Below the pieces are notes generated by a model. It did not search any database. It saw only the letters and a list, made by a program, of their open reading frames with translations, and was not told where the DNA came from. Made by a program: the position numbers and the translations under genes. Shown one piece after another: positions 8,236 through 18,876 of a stretch of 64,000 nucleotides of DNA (the stretch's first letter is position 1; every line of letters begins with the position of its first letter). The stretch spans positions 1 to 64,000 of the forward strand of contig JADFXB010000004.1 in NCBI GenBank assembly GCA_015233935.1, given 5' to 3'. This DNA is from Magnetococcales bacterium. GTDB taxonomy: Bacteria > Pseudomonadota > Magnetococcia > Magnetococcales > JADFXB01.

Positions 8236-11200
8236 ATGCAATCTATTGGATCGATTAAACAATTGCCCACCTGGAAAGTTTTTATTCTGCTCCTGATCCT
8301 CCTGATCCTCCTGATCATGGGAGCAAATCATGCATCGGCAGCTCTTAACCTGACCTTGGAAGAACAGGAATGGCTCCGAACCCATCCAACAATCCGCCAC
8401 GCCCCAGACCCCGATTACGCCCCCTTTGAATCACGTAATAGCCATGGACGGATCGAGGGCATTGCACCGGATACCCTGCAGAGGATTTCCCAAATTCTCG
8501 GTGTGCGGGTGGAAACCCTGCCTTCCGATTCATGGGCCAACTCTTTGGAAATGATTAAAAATCGCACAGCCGATCTGGTAACCGTGGCCACCCCGACGCC
8601 GGAACGGCAGGCCTTTCTCTCTTTCAGTCAACCCTATGCCATTTTTCCCGATTTGCTGCTTGTGCGCCAGGATGTGAAAGGTCACATCCGCATGGATGAA
8701 CTGGCAGGGAAAACTCTGGCAGGTATCAAAGGTTGGGCAATCAACGAGGAAGTACAGCGGGTTCACCCGGAGATAAGCTTTCGTTGGTTACCTAATGTTA
8801 AGGAGGCCATCACTGCAGTTTCGTTGGGGGAGGTGGATGGTCTCCTGTTGAACCGGGCCACAGCGGGCTATTGGACCCAGCGGCTGAACATTACCAATCT
8901 TCGTAACGCCGGGGAAACGCCTTTCACCTATCGCTTAAGCTTTGCCGTCCGCAAGGACTGGCCCCTCTTACAGACTCTTCTGGATAAAGCCCTGGATCAA
9001 ATCAGCAGCGAGGAAAAACGGAAGATTCAGTCCCGTTGGGTCTACCTGAAGGATGAGGAGTCCCGCTCCTGGCAACCAAGTTGGTGGTGGCTCTCCAGCG
9101 GTGGGTTTATCATCGTTTTTGGCGTGGTCTTGTTGTTGAATTGGCGGTTGCGGCAACAGGTGTTGAGACATGCCCAGGTGTTGGTCCAGGAACAAGCCCA
9201 TGAAAATGCCCCCCATGCCTTGCGGACAGGACGCCTATTGCCCCTGCTGCCCTGGATGGCCCTGGTTGCCGGTCTGACTACAACCATCTTGTGGTATCAG
9301 GCCGCCCGGCAGGATGCCTATGACAACTTGCAAGATAACTTTGTCTACCAGTTCCAGGAACTCATCCTGCGCATTCAGCAACGGATGGTCGCCTATGAGG
9401 AGGTGCTGCGCTCCGTGCACGGTTTGTTTAAAGCCTCCGAGAGTGTAGAGCGGCATGAATTCCGCAGTTTTGCCGAATCGTTGCAACTGCAACAAAGCTA
9501 TCCAGGTATTCAGGGGGTAGGTTTTTCCCTCCTGGTAGGCAAAGAGGAGAAGGATCGTCATATAATGGCTGTCCGCCAGGAAGGTTTTCCCGACTATATC
9601 CTTCGACCACCGGGGGAGCGTCCTTTTTATACTTCCATTATATACTTGGAACCCTTTGCTGACCGCAATCTGCGGGCCTTTGGCTATGATATGTATTCAG
9701 AAGAGGTACGCCGGGTGGCCATGGAGCGGGCAAGGGATGAAGGTTTGGCCTCCCTGTCGGGCAAGGTCACCCTGGTGCAGGAGGAAGGACAGCATGTCCA
9801 GGCGGGCTTTTTGATGTATTTGCCAGTCTATCGTAACGGGTTACCCCACGAAACCAGGGAGGAACGTCGCGCCAATTTGCTGGGCTGGGCCTATGCACCA
9901 TTCCGCATGGATGACTTGATGACGGGTATTCTGGGGGTACACCCTGCCGATTTTGATCTGGAAATCTTCGATGGCGACCATGTTGAATCTGAAGCATTAA
10001 TGTACGACTCGGACAACTCCCAGACCTCCGAACACAGCATCCTTCCATTGTTTAATACCGCCAAACGCCTGGAGATAGCAGGCCGTCCTTGGATCATCAC
10101 CCTGCACTCCCTGCCAGCATTTGAAGACCGTATAGATAATCAACGCCCAAGGATCATTTTGCATGCTGGTCTGCTGGCAAGCATTCTACTCTCCCTGCTG
10201 GTTGGGTTGCTGGTGCATGGCCGCTCACGGGCCATCAGTCTGGCGCGGCAAATGACCACAGAATTGCAGGCAAGCCGGTTTCGCTGGAAATTTGCCGTGG
10301 ATGGTTCGGGGGACGGCCTTTGGGACTGGGATGTTCCGTCGGGAAAAGTATTTTTCTCCAAACGTTGGAAGGAAATGCTGGGCCATACCGAGGAGGAAAT
10401 TGGCGATGGTCTGGACGAATGGGAAAAACGAGTCCACCCCGAGGACAAGGCAACAACCATGGCCGCAGTTCAAGACTATTTTGCAGGCAAGACTCCCTTC
10501 TATGTCAGCGAACACCGGGTATTGTGCAAGGATGGCAGTTGGAAATGGATTTTGGATCGGGGCATGGTGGTCAGTCGGGATGCAAACGGGAACCCCTTGC
10601 GGGTGATTGGTACCCACTCCGACATTTCTGAACGTAAACGATTGGAGTTTGCGTTGCGTGCAGAGTTGGAGAGAAATAAACGCTTTTCCGGGATTATGGA
10701 TAAATTGGAAGCTTACGTCTTCATCAAAGACCGCCAGCTCCGATATGTCTATGCCAACCGTCTGACTCTGGAGCTGTTTCATTGCACTGCTGATACATTG
10801 ATAGGCAAGGGGGATGAACAATTTTTCACAGCCCCGGATGCCCTGGCCAGGCTAAGAGCCGTGGATCAAGGTGTTTTGGATACGGGCAAACCCAGCAGGG
10901 TGGAGATGGTGGTCACCCCGATCAGCAGTGGGGAGACCCGGATATATTTGGAAGCCAAGAGTCCCATCTATGATGATGAAGGAAACATTTGGGGATTGAG
11001 CGGCGTTTCGGCGGATATTACCGAGCAAAAACGCATTGAGGAGGAGTTGCGGCAGGCCAAGGCGCAGGCAGAGGTGGCCACCAACGCCAAGAGTGAATTC
11101 TTGGCCGCCATGAGCCATGAAATTCGCAGCCCGATGAATGTGGTGCTGGGCATGTCGGAGGTGTTACTGGAAACCGAATTGAGCCAGGAGCAGCGTCGTT

Positions 11201-12207
11201 TGGTACATACCATGCACCGTTCAGGTAAGGCCTTGCTGGCGGTGATCAACGATGTGCTGGATTTTTCCCGCATTGAATCGGGGCGTTTTTCCATTGCAGA
11301 GATTCCCTATTCGCCCCGTCAAGTTGTGGAGGAGACCGCTGGTTTGATGCAGGTGGCGGCTGAGGAAAAAGGTCTCAATTTAACTGTGAACCTGGTATCG
11401 GATATTCCGGAAGCGATCCAGGGTGATGATGGGCGGGTGCGCCAGATACTCATCAACCTGTTGGGTAACGCCATTAAGTTTACCCAACAGGGCCAGGTAA
11501 ATGTAACCTTGGCCGTGGATCCGCAAACTCCTGCAACACTTTTATTCAGTGTGGCCGATACGGGTATTGGCATCGCCCCGGAACATGTGGGCCATATTTT
11601 TGAACACTTCACCCAGGCCGATTCTGGCATTGCCAGGCGGTATGGTGGCACGGGTTTGGGTCTGGCCATTTCCAGACGTTTGGTGGAGCTTATGGGCGGT
11701 AAAATTTGGGTGGAGAGCCAACCAGGCAAAGGCAGCACCTTTTATTTTACCATTCCGGTGCGTACAGCCCAACAAGTGCAGCCCACCCCTGGCCAGCTTC
11801 TATCCCACACCGGTGCATCCGAAAGAAGCCTGCGTATTCTCATTGCGGAGGATTCGGAAGACAATCAACTGTTATTTAAAATTTATTTAAAAAAATCCCC
11901 CCATGACATAGTGGTGGTCAAGGATGGACTTGAGGCGGTCGCGCGGGTGAAGGAAGAGCCATTTGACCTGATTCTCATGGACATCCAGATGCCCAACCTG
12001 GACGGCTACGCCGCCACCCGCGCCATTCGTGCCTGGGAGCAGGAAGAAAACCGTCCACCATTGACCATCATCGCCTTAAGTGCCCACGCCTCCGCCGAAA
12101 AGAAGGAAGAAAGCCTGGCCGCAGGGTGTGATGACCATTTGACCAAGCCGATCAACAAACAGGCTCTGCTGGCGGAGATTCAGAAGGTTGCAAGAACAGG
12201 TGTTTAG
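8236..12207 (+). CDS. Hybrid sensor histidine kinase: periplasmic SBP_bac_3, CHASE-like, 2x PAS, HisKA, HATPase_c, REC
   Basis: PBPb region ([27 protein letters not shown]), CHASE-like ([13 protein letters not shown]), [16 protein letters not shown]-box, [23 protein letters not shown]-box, [14 protein letters not shown] receiver. Confidence 0.92.
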   Translation: MQSIGSIKQLPTWKVFILLLILLILLIMGANHASAALNLTLEEQEWLRTHPTIRHAPDPDYAPFESRNSHGRIEGIAPDTLQRISQILGVRVETLPSDSWANSLEMIKNRTADLVTVATPTPERQAFLSFSQPYAIFPDLLLVRQDVKGHIRMDELAGKTLAGIKGWAINEEVQRVHPEISFRWLPNVKEAITAVSLGEVDGLLLNRATAGYWTQRLNITNLRNAGETPFTYRLSFAVRKDWPLLQTLLDKALDQISSEEKRKIQSRWVYLKDEESRSWQPSWWWLSSGGFIIVFGVVLLLNWRLRQQVLRHAQVLVQEQAHENAPHALRTGRLLPLLPWMALVAGLTTTILWYQAARQDAYDNLQDNFVYQFQELILRIQQRMVAYEEVLRSVHGLFKASESVERHEFRSFAESLQLQQSYPGIQGVGFSLLVGKEEKDRHIMAVRQEGFPDYILRPPGERPFYTSIIYLEPFADRNLRAFGYDMYSEEVRRVAMERARDEGLASLSGKVTLVQEEGQHVQAGFLMYLPVYRNGLPHETREERRANLLGWAYAPFRMDDLMTGILGVHPADFDLEIFDGDHVESEALMYDSDNSQTSEHSILPLFNTAKRLEIAGRPWIITLHSLPAFEDRIDNQRPRIILHAGLLASILLSLLVGLLVHGRSRAISLARQMTTELQASRFRWKFAVDGSGDGLWDWDVPSGKVFFSKRWKEMLGHTEEEIGDGLDEWEKRVHPEDKATTMAAVQDYFAGKTPFYVSEHRVLCKDGSWKWILDRGMVVSRDANGNPLRVIGTHSDISERKRLEFALRAELERNKRFSGIMDKLEAYVFIKDRQLRYVYANRLTLELFHCTADTLIGKGDEQFFTAPDALARLRAVDQGVLDTGKPSRVEMVVTPISSGETRIYLEAKSPIYDDEGNIWGLSGVSADITEQKRIEEELRQAKAQAEVATNAKSEFLAAMSHEIRSPMNVVLGMSEVLLETELSQEQRRLVHTMHRSGKALLAVINDVLDFSRIESGRFSIAEIPYSPRQVVEETAGLMQVAAEEKGLNLTVNLVSDIPEAIQGDDGRVRQILINLLGNAIKFTQQGQVNVTLAVDPQTPATLLFSVADTGIGIAPEHVGHIFEHFTQADSGIARRYGGTGLGLAISRRLVELMGGKIWVESQPGKGSTFYFTIPVRTAQQVQPTPGQLLSHTGASERSLRILIAEDSEDNQLLFKIYLKKSPHDIVVVKDGLEAVARVKEEPFDLILMDIQMPNLDGYAATRAIRAWEQEENRPPLTIIALSAHASAEKKEESLAAGCDDHLTKPINKQALLAEIQKVARTGV

Positions 12208-12595
12208 CAATATGACAACCAGCAGTGCCGGTTGATAGGATATCAGGGGCGAGAAAAAACACATTGCATAGTGGATGGTTGTGATTTATTTAAAATCAAA
12301 GAGATAAGGCAGTGTGAGCAACCCATGGCGAAACAATCCCCTTTGTTTTTCCATGCATTCCTCAAGGAAGATTTCCTGAACACTCACCAGGAATCCTAAC
12401 CTGGCCTACCCCCTAAAAATCCCTTACATAATGACTCTCTCATTGCGAAAGTAATTGAAAATAAAGCAAAAAATTAAACGTAATTAATGCTCAATATAAA
12501 AAAATCACACCAAATGCGCTCCTTAATATGATTTCTATTGACAAAGAGGGTGTCATCTAATAGTGTTTGCCGTCAGATGATTATGACGTTGCTTG

Positions 12596-12710
12596 TATAA
12601 TATTGGATGTACTCTAAAATTCCATAGGTGGATTTGGTTCCTGTTTGGTTCATCATTTAGTTTTTAGGAAAAGGTCTCGGCATGGAAGCCGCCCTTTGGG
12701 CGGATTTTTT
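12596..12710 (+). ncRNA. Candidate ~100 nt intergenic sRNA (consensus -10 to intrinsic terminator)
   Basis: TATAAT at 12596-12601 and CCGCCC-TTT-GGGCGG-ATTTTTT at 12689-12710, with no convincing ORF between. Confidence 0.35.
12689..12710 (+). terminator. Intrinsic terminator
   Basis: CCGCCC TTT GGGCGG stem followed by ATTTTTT. Confidence 0.75.
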
Positions 12711-13117
12711 GTTGAAAACCCAAAATGGTTAAGTTGGTTGGTGGTTTGGTGCGGGGGGGGGCGTTTGGCGTGCTTTGTCTCTGTTTTGAGGAGTGGTTCT
12801 CTTCTCTCTTTCGCCCCATTTTCACAAACCTGCTGACTCTGGGGCGGGAAGTACAAATTTTTCATTTGTCACCTTTTCATCGAAAAATAATGGAGTGGGA
12901 AGTTCTGGCGGGCGTTCCCTTTCGATAGGGTCGTTGGTGAAGGGAAATGAGGTGCGGGAGGGGGGATATTCGTTTGGGTTCCCAGAATTCCCAGGGTAGG
13001 ACTACCTTTTCGATGTGTAAATTGAGTGGCTTTAGGGAAGTGTGATAGGGGTCGGCTGAATAAAGCTTACAGAGCAATAGCGTTTACGTGCGCATATAAA
13101 TGGATGAGGAGAAAGAG

Positions 13118-14337
13118 ATGAGTGTAAGTAATGTAATATCAAAATTTTCAATCGTCATAACATTGGCAGCTCAAGTTACTAATTTTGCCCTTGCCGATTC
13201 AGAAGATATTGTCAAAATATGCGGGCCATTACTAATACAAACTGAAATAGAATCTACCACTAGGATCGATTATCATCAAGCTTTTAGGAATAAATTTTGT
13301 TCGGATAAAAGTAGAGATGCAAAAAAAGTGCCAGTCTTGACGGAAATGTTGTTATTGAAGGTATACCAATTGGGGCTGGTGCAAGTCAAAGCTCTTCTGA
13401 AGTTACAAAAGAAAGCTTCTGCAATGATTCCAGTTTAAGGGCAAGCTATACTTTCATGAATGACTATTTTATTAAAAACGTCACAAAAGAGGTACTTATT
13501 GCGTATAATGATTGCGTAGACAAAATGAGCGGTTCTACAACTAATAATGGCGTGATTGTAGAATATAAGAATATTGATGGAAATAAAATTACCGTAGAAG
13601 CGTCTTGGAACGCAAATATTTTGCAGATTCAACCAGAATTTCAAGCAATACAACCAACCAATCTTAATTGCAATAGTGTACCAGCAGGCCGTAAAATTCC
13701 TCTCAAAAAGGATGGCGGCCTAAACTTTCAATGTACCTGGGAAAAAAATGCAAAAAAGGGAGAAGTATTGGTATTAGCGCATAATTCAAGTGGAAAAGTG
13801 CTTATTAAGAAAGAAATCCCGGAAACTGTACCACCCAACGATGTAATAAGATATTTATCTGATGAACGACCAACAACCATTCCAATTCCTATTCATGGAA
13901 ACCTGGGTATAGATAAACCCTATTGGGCATCATCTATTGTTATTGCAGGAAAAACTTATCAAAAGGGGCTAGTAATGCACCCGAAGGAGTTTACAAAAGT
14001 TAAGTCTCATTCAGTTGAAGTTGTGTATGATTTGAAATTACTGGAGCAAAAGCACGGTGTAAAGTTCAAAAAATTTCGCTCAACAATTGGTTTGGCCGAG
14101 CCGAATGACTGCAGTTCAAGTGACGGAAATGTGAACTTTATCGTAAAACTGGATGATAAAGAAGTTTATAATAGCAGGATTATTAATAATGGCCCTGTTA
14201 GACATGGGATATACCTAGATGTAAACGTCCCCATTGAGAAAGCACAAAATCTTCAGCTGATAGTCGATGACGCAAATGGAAGCATCGGTTGCGATCATGC
14301 GACCTGGGCTGATGCAAGGTTGACAACTAAAGAGTAA
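13118..14337 (+). pseudogene. Secreted NPCBM-domain protein with -1 frame change at A7 (ORFs 13100-13438 and 13456-14337)
   Basis: After A7 at 13321-13327 the -1 frame reads KKSASLDGNVVIEGIPIGAGASQSSSEVTKESFCNDSSLRASYTFMNDYFIKN and runs into the second ORF; N-terminal signal-like peptide; C-terminal NPCBM-like YWASSIVIAGKTYQKGLVMHP...IVDDANGSIGCDHATWADARL. Confidence 0.7.
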
Positions 14338-14653
14338 GAGGGTCAGAAAAAAGTAGGAGGATTTTCAGGGGCTTATAGGGATGCCTCACGGTTGAATTTC
14401 CGTGACATATATGGCCCCTCCCTGAATCTGGGGATGAATCCGGGGATGCCATACCGATTAAATTTATAGCCATAAGGGAGACAGGTATGGTGTCCCGTGC
14501 GCAGTGGGGATTAAGGACTCTGGGATTAAGGGGATGTATATGGACCCATCCCGGTATTCAAGAGGAAAATTTAAACCCCACCATTTTTTTGGCTGCCCGA
14601 ACCAGCCTCAAAAAGGCGTGTTTGACTCCTCTCCAGGCCAAGCCTATACAGAA

Positions 14654-14747
14654 CTGAAATCTGGGGACAGTTCACCGTTTTCCCTGATGGCCAAAAATTG
14701 CTGAAATCCGGGGTCAGTTTACCGTTTTTCCTGATGGCCATAAATTG
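14654..14747. repeat. Two imperfect 47-bp tandem repeats
   Basis: CTGAAATCTGGGGACAGTTCACCGTTTTCCCTGATGGCCAAAAATTG / CTGAAATCCGGGGTCAGTTTACCGTTTTTCCTGATGGCCATAAATTG, 5 mismatches. Confidence 0.9.
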
Positions 14748-14933
14748 GCTAAATCGGCAATTCCGAGAACCACCACTTTTCCTCTGTTCGCACCAGAGCA
14801 TGGGAAACGGTTTCATGAGGTCGGTCAGGGTGATGGCCTCCGGTTACCGTCCGTCCAGTATGGCTTCCACAATGTCGGGGGCAAGCAGGGTCAGGCATAG
14901 ATCGCAAAATCAGCCTGAGACAACTGGACAGGA

Positions 14934-16808
14934 TCACCCATGTCCAGTCGTCTGCTGCCACATATCCAGCAGGGCTTGCTCAAAGGTGTGGGCGTAGGTG
15001 TGGCATTGACAGAGGGGGGAGGTGGCCAGGCGTTGGCGCAACAGGTTACGCCAGTAGATGAGTCCCTGGATATCCCCGGCTACCTCTTTGACCATGGATA
15101 AAAAGCCTGTGCGGCTGTGGGCAATCCACAACTCCAGATCACATTGCTTCAACAATGAGGCAGTCATCCGGCTGACATAACTCTCACCCAGCCAGGTGAC
15201 CACCGGAACACCCATCCACAAAGCCTCATAGGTGGTGGTGGCACCGTTGAAAGGGAAAGTGTCCAGGGCAATGTCCACCCCTTGATAATGGCGCAAATGG
15301 TGGTCCAATCGCTCATCCTTGCCACCCAGTAAAATACGCTCCTCAGAAATTCCCCGTCCGATAAAATGGCCCAGAACCCGTTGGCGCAGCATGGGATCAT
15401 TGTAGTTATTCTTATATTTCAACCGCAAACGACTATTGGGAACTTCCAGTAACACATCGCTCCACAAATCCAAAACCTGGTGGTTAATCTTCTTGGGATT
15501 ATTAAAAGAGCCAAAGGTGATAAAGCCATTCTGCACCACAGGCGGCTCTCCCTCCGGTGGGGCGTCCGTCATATGTCCATATTGATACAGAACTGGCAGC
15601 CGGTATATCTTTTCCGCAAACGGCTCACAACCTCCCTGGGGGGTGAGGATTTCATCGCTTAGTAAAAAATCCATCTCGGCAAAACCACTGGATGCACCAT
15701 CGTGCAAGGAAATTTGCAACGGAGCTGGCCGGAATCGACAAATTTCCACCCGGTTATAGTCAAAATGACCCGCCAGATAGATGACCACATCCACCCCTGA
15801 ATTGCGCATATGCTCCGCTACTTGTTGATCGCTTAACGGGTTGGTCCACAAACAGCCATGGGCCAGCCTTTGCAAGCGTTCTGTCATCGCATCACGCCCC
15901 AAATCGTGGGCATAAAAAACCAACTCAAAACGCTGCCGATCCAAGGTTTCCACCAACGGCAATAGATTCTTGGCCACCGGATGGTTGCGAAAATCAGAAG
16001 AAACAAAGGCAATTCGGCGGGGAAGCGATGGGAGTTTACGTGGCCATCCCTGGGGCGGAGCTTTGGTAAGACCAGATACCACTTGGCAACGCCGGGCATG
16101 TCGCTCCATAGGGGTAAGGTCGGGATCATAAAGCAAAACCAAAGAATAGGCGCGAATCAACAAAGTGGAAGAGGGGTGGCGGGCGACAGCTTGCTGTAAA
16201 AAAGACAACCCATCAGCCAGTCGCCCTACTTTAAACAGGGCCAAGCCATAGTTGTTGAGAAATTGTTCATGGTCGGGTTGCAGAGTGAGTGCTCGCTGAT
16301 AAGCCGCCAGGGAGGCCTGATAGCGTTCCATCTTTTCCAGGGAGTACCCCAGATTATTCCAACTATCCGCCAACTCAGGATGGCGAGAAAGCTGTTTTTC
16401 ATAACAAGATACCGCCTCCGGGTAACGAGAAAGCTTTTGCAACAACTGGCCATAATTGCCCAACACCCCGGCGTTGTCCGGCTGACGTTGCAACACACGC
16501 CGATAATACCCCTCCGCTTCGCTAAACTTACCAGTTAATTGCAGAACGTTGGCCAGATTGCCGAGTGCGGAAATATCTTCGGGCTGCCAGTGCAATACCT
16601 GCTGCCAATAAGCGACGGCTTGGGAAAGGTCTCCCAATTGATAGGCACACATTCCCATAAGGGTTAACAGCGGTACATCCACCGCGCCCTGCACCAATCC
16701 CTGTTGTGCCTCCAGAAGGGCCTGCTGCCATTGCCCCTGGTTATACAGAGAATAGGGATCCGCCACCACTAAACCACCAACCGTCGAATGCGGGGCATAA
16801 AGTCGCAC
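14934..16808 (-). CDS. TPR + O-GlcNAc-transferase-like (SPINDLY/GT41) protein, divergent
   Basis: Multiple TPR units (NLANVLQLTGKFSEAEGYYRRVLQRQPDNAGVLGNYG); GT41-like RRIAFVSSDFRNHPVAKNLLPL and ALDTFPFNGATTTYEALWMGVPVVTW; true start probably near 16769. Confidence 0.85.
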   Translation of the reverse strand: MRLYAPHSTVGGLVVADPYSLYNQGQWQQALLEAQQGLVQGAVDVPLLTLMGMCAYQLGDLSQAVAYWQQVLHWQPEDISALGNLANVLQLTGKFSEAEGYYRRVLQRQPDNAGVLGNYGQLLQKLSRYPEAVSCYEKQLSRHPELADSWNNLGYSLEKMERYQASLAAYQRALTLQPDHEQFLNNYGLALFKVGRLADGLSFLQQAVARHPSSTLLIRAYSLVLLYDPDLTPMERHARRCQVVSGLTKAPPQGWPRKLPSLPRRIAFVSSDFRNHPVAKNLLPLVETLDRQRFELVFYAHDLGRDAMTERLQRLAHGCLWTNPLSDQQVAEHMRNSGVDVVIYLAGHFDYNRVEICRFRPAPLQISLHDGASSGFAEMDFLLSDEILTPQGGCEPFAEKIYRLPVLYQYGHMTDAPPEGEPPVVQNGFITFGSFNNPKKINHQVLDLWSDVLLEVPNSRLRLKYKNNYNDPMLRQRVLGHFIGRGISEERILLGGKDERLDHHLRHYQGVDIALDTFPFNGATTTYEALWMGVPVVTWLGESYVSRMTASLLKQCDLELWIAHSRTGFLSMVKEVAGDIQGLIYWRNLLRQRLATSPLCQCHTYAHTFEQALLDMWQQTTGHG

Positions 16809-17998
16809 AGGATCACCGGTTTGGTGACAAAATCCTCGGCTCCCAGTGCAAAGGCCAGCTCACGGGTTTCAATGCTCTCATCGGTGGTGACCATGATCAC
16901 ATGAATTCCCTTCATGGACGGATTGGATTTGACATGGGAAAGTAGTTCAAAACCATCCATTTCCGGCATGATGATATCGGAAATCACTAAGTGGGGTTGA
17001 AATTTTTCGATGGTGGATAAGGCCTCCCGACCATCCCCCGCCTCTTGTATTTCCACATTGAGGGAGGACAAAATGCTGCGAAACATGAGGCGGGCCGTGC
17101 GCAGATCATCCACCAGTAATATACGGGGTTTGGCTTGCGGCAGGTGCATGGTAAACCGGCTGCCACGCCCGGACTCGGAGGTGACCGATAACTTTCCCTG
17201 GTGGGCCAGCATGATGTCCTGACTAAATGGCAAACCGAATCCGGTTCCCCGTTCCCCCGCCGTGCCCTCCGTGGAATTTTTTTCTTCTACCCGGAACAAT
17301 TTTTCCTGCTCATCCGGGGAGATACCCACCCCGTCGTCGCTGATGTGCAGTAGAATTTCTTCGTTCACGCTGTCATAAGAGGATTCCACCCGCACCACCT
17401 GACCGCTGTGGCTAAACTTGATGGCATTGGTCAACAAATTTTGCACCACCTCCGCCAGCAAATGCCGGTCTCCCCGCAAACGGGTATGCTGGGCCACATT
17501 GTTGATCAAGGTAATTCCCTTGCGGTCCGCCAAATGACCAATACGGGTGATGATATCCTTGACCAGAATTTGCCCATCCATGAATTGGGGATCCAATGTA
17601 ATCTTGCCACTCTGCAAGCGACTGATATCCAATAAATTTTTTATCAACTTGACCATCTGCTCACCACTTTGCATGGCAAAGTGCAGCAACTCACGTTGTT
17701 CCGGGAGCAGGGGATGGTTGGTGTCGCTGTTTAACAACTCCAAAAGACCCAGCATGGCTCCCAGGGGGGATTTGAGATCATGGGCCACCAGAGAGACAAA
17801 CTTGTCTTTCATCTTGGTGGCTTCCTGGGCCTTCTCCATGGCCTTTCTCAACTCTTCATCCCCAGAAGGTGCCTGTTGTTGGGCCTGAAGCAAGGTAGAG
17901 GTGTTCTCTTTAAGCTGTTCCATGATACCCATGAGTTGCTGTTGGGCATGGTGAAACGCTCCTTGCAAGGCGTCTTGGGGGGGGGAGGTATTCATCAA
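16769..17998 (-). CDS. Cytoplasmic hybrid histidine kinase (HisKA-HATPase-REC)
   Basis: VAHDLKSPLGAMLGL H-box, GTGFGLPFSQDIM G-box, C-terminal ILLVDDLRTARLMFRSIL receiver; no obvious TM. Confidence 0.9.
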   Translation of the reverse strand: MMNTSPPQDALQGAFHHAQQQLMGIMEQLKENTSTLLQAQQQAPSGDEELRKAMEKAQEATKMKDKFVSLVAHDLKSPLGAMLGLLELLNSDTNHPLLPEQRELLHFAMQSGEQMVKLIKNLLDISRLQSGKITLDPQFMDGQILVKDIITRIGHLADRKGITLINNVAQHTRLRGDRHLLAEVVQNLLTNAIKFSHSGQVVRVESSYDSVNEEILLHISDDGVGISPDEQEKLFRVEEKNSTEGTAGERGTGFGLPFSQDIMLAHQGKLSVTSESGRGSRFTMHLPQAKPRILLVDDLRTARLMFRSILSSLNVEIQEAGDGREALSTIEKFQPHLVISDIIMPEMDGFELLSHVKSNPSMKGIHVIMVTTDESIETRELAFALGAEDFVTKPVILCDFMPRIRRLVV

Positions 17999-18876
17999 CA
18001 GAACTCACTACCAGCTATAGGTTTGCGATAGATATTTCCAGGCAAACGACGAATGCCCGGAAGTTCGGGCAGGGTTTCCGCATGTCCCAGCAACAGATAG
18101 CCACCTTCCTGGAGTAGATCGATCAATCGATGGACAATGGCCAGACTGGTCTTGCGCTCGAAATAGATCAACACATTGCGGCAGAGGATTAAATCCAGTT
18201 TGGCCTTAATGGGGTAGGAGGTGTTTATCAGGTTGATGGGACGAAAATCGATCATTTCCTGAAGATAGGTTCGCACACAATAACAATGTTGACCACCAGG
18301 CAAGGTTTTTTCCTTGAAATAGGCATCCCGCAGTACCTGGGGAACCGCTGCCACTTCCTCGGTAAGATAACAGCCATTTTTCGCCTGTTCCAGTACCTTG
18401 GTATTGATATCCGAGGCCAAAATGCGAATATCCCATTTCAAAAGACCGGTGGTACCCAGGTGGTGATGCAACAACATGGCCAGGGAGTAAGGTTCGGCCC
18501 CCGTAGAGCAGGCCGCGCTCCACAAGCGCAATTTTCGTCCACGTCCGGTCAGTGCTCTCCTCTGAAGAAAGGGAATCCACTCATTTTTTAAAAAATTAAA
18601 GTGCAGGGGTTCCCGGAAAAAAGTAGTCAGATTGGTGGTGACGGCATTGTACAACTCCTGCCATTCAGGATGGTTCGGATGCTCAACGATAAATTGCACA
18701 TAGTGGTGAAAACTTTCCAGCTTTAAAAATTTGATGCGCTTGCGTAGCCGATTTTGCACCATCTCCTTTTTGCGACCATCCCAATGGATTCCCAGGTGAT
18801 CCTGTACCAGTTGGCTCAACTGGGAAAACTCCTCATCCGTCATCACCTTCCAACCCTCCAGGGAGGATTTCATCAT
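17995..18876 (-). CDS. cheR: CheR-type chemotaxis methyltransferase
   Basis: [46 protein letters not shown]-like [16 protein letters not shown]. Confidence 0.95.
   Translation of the reverse strand: MMKSSLEGWKVMTDEEFSQLSQLVQDHLGIHWDGRKKEMVQNRLRKRIKFLKLESFHHYVQFIVEHPNHPEWQELYNAVTTNLTTFFREPLHFNFLKNEWIPFLQRRALTGRGRKLRLWSAACSTGAEPYSLAMLLHHHLGTTGLLKWDIRILASDINTKVLEQAKNGCYLTEEVAAVPQVLRDAYFKEKTLPGGQHCYCVRTYLQEMIDFRPINLINTSYPIKAKLDLILCRNVLIYFERKTSLAIVHRLIDLLQEGGYLLLGHAETLPELPGIRRLPGNIYRKPIAGSEFC

Noticed and set aside
12645-12999. Short overlapping ORFs (60-70 aa) around 12.65-13.0 kb
   Set aside because: Low-complexity G/T-rich translations, no domain or good start context; treated as non-coding.
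14504-14997. Short ORFs 14504-14704, 14571-14816, 14698-14997
   Set aside because: They translate the repeat/remnant region; the repeated GKLTPDF/GKTVNCPQ text reflects the 47-bp tandem repeat rather than a gene.
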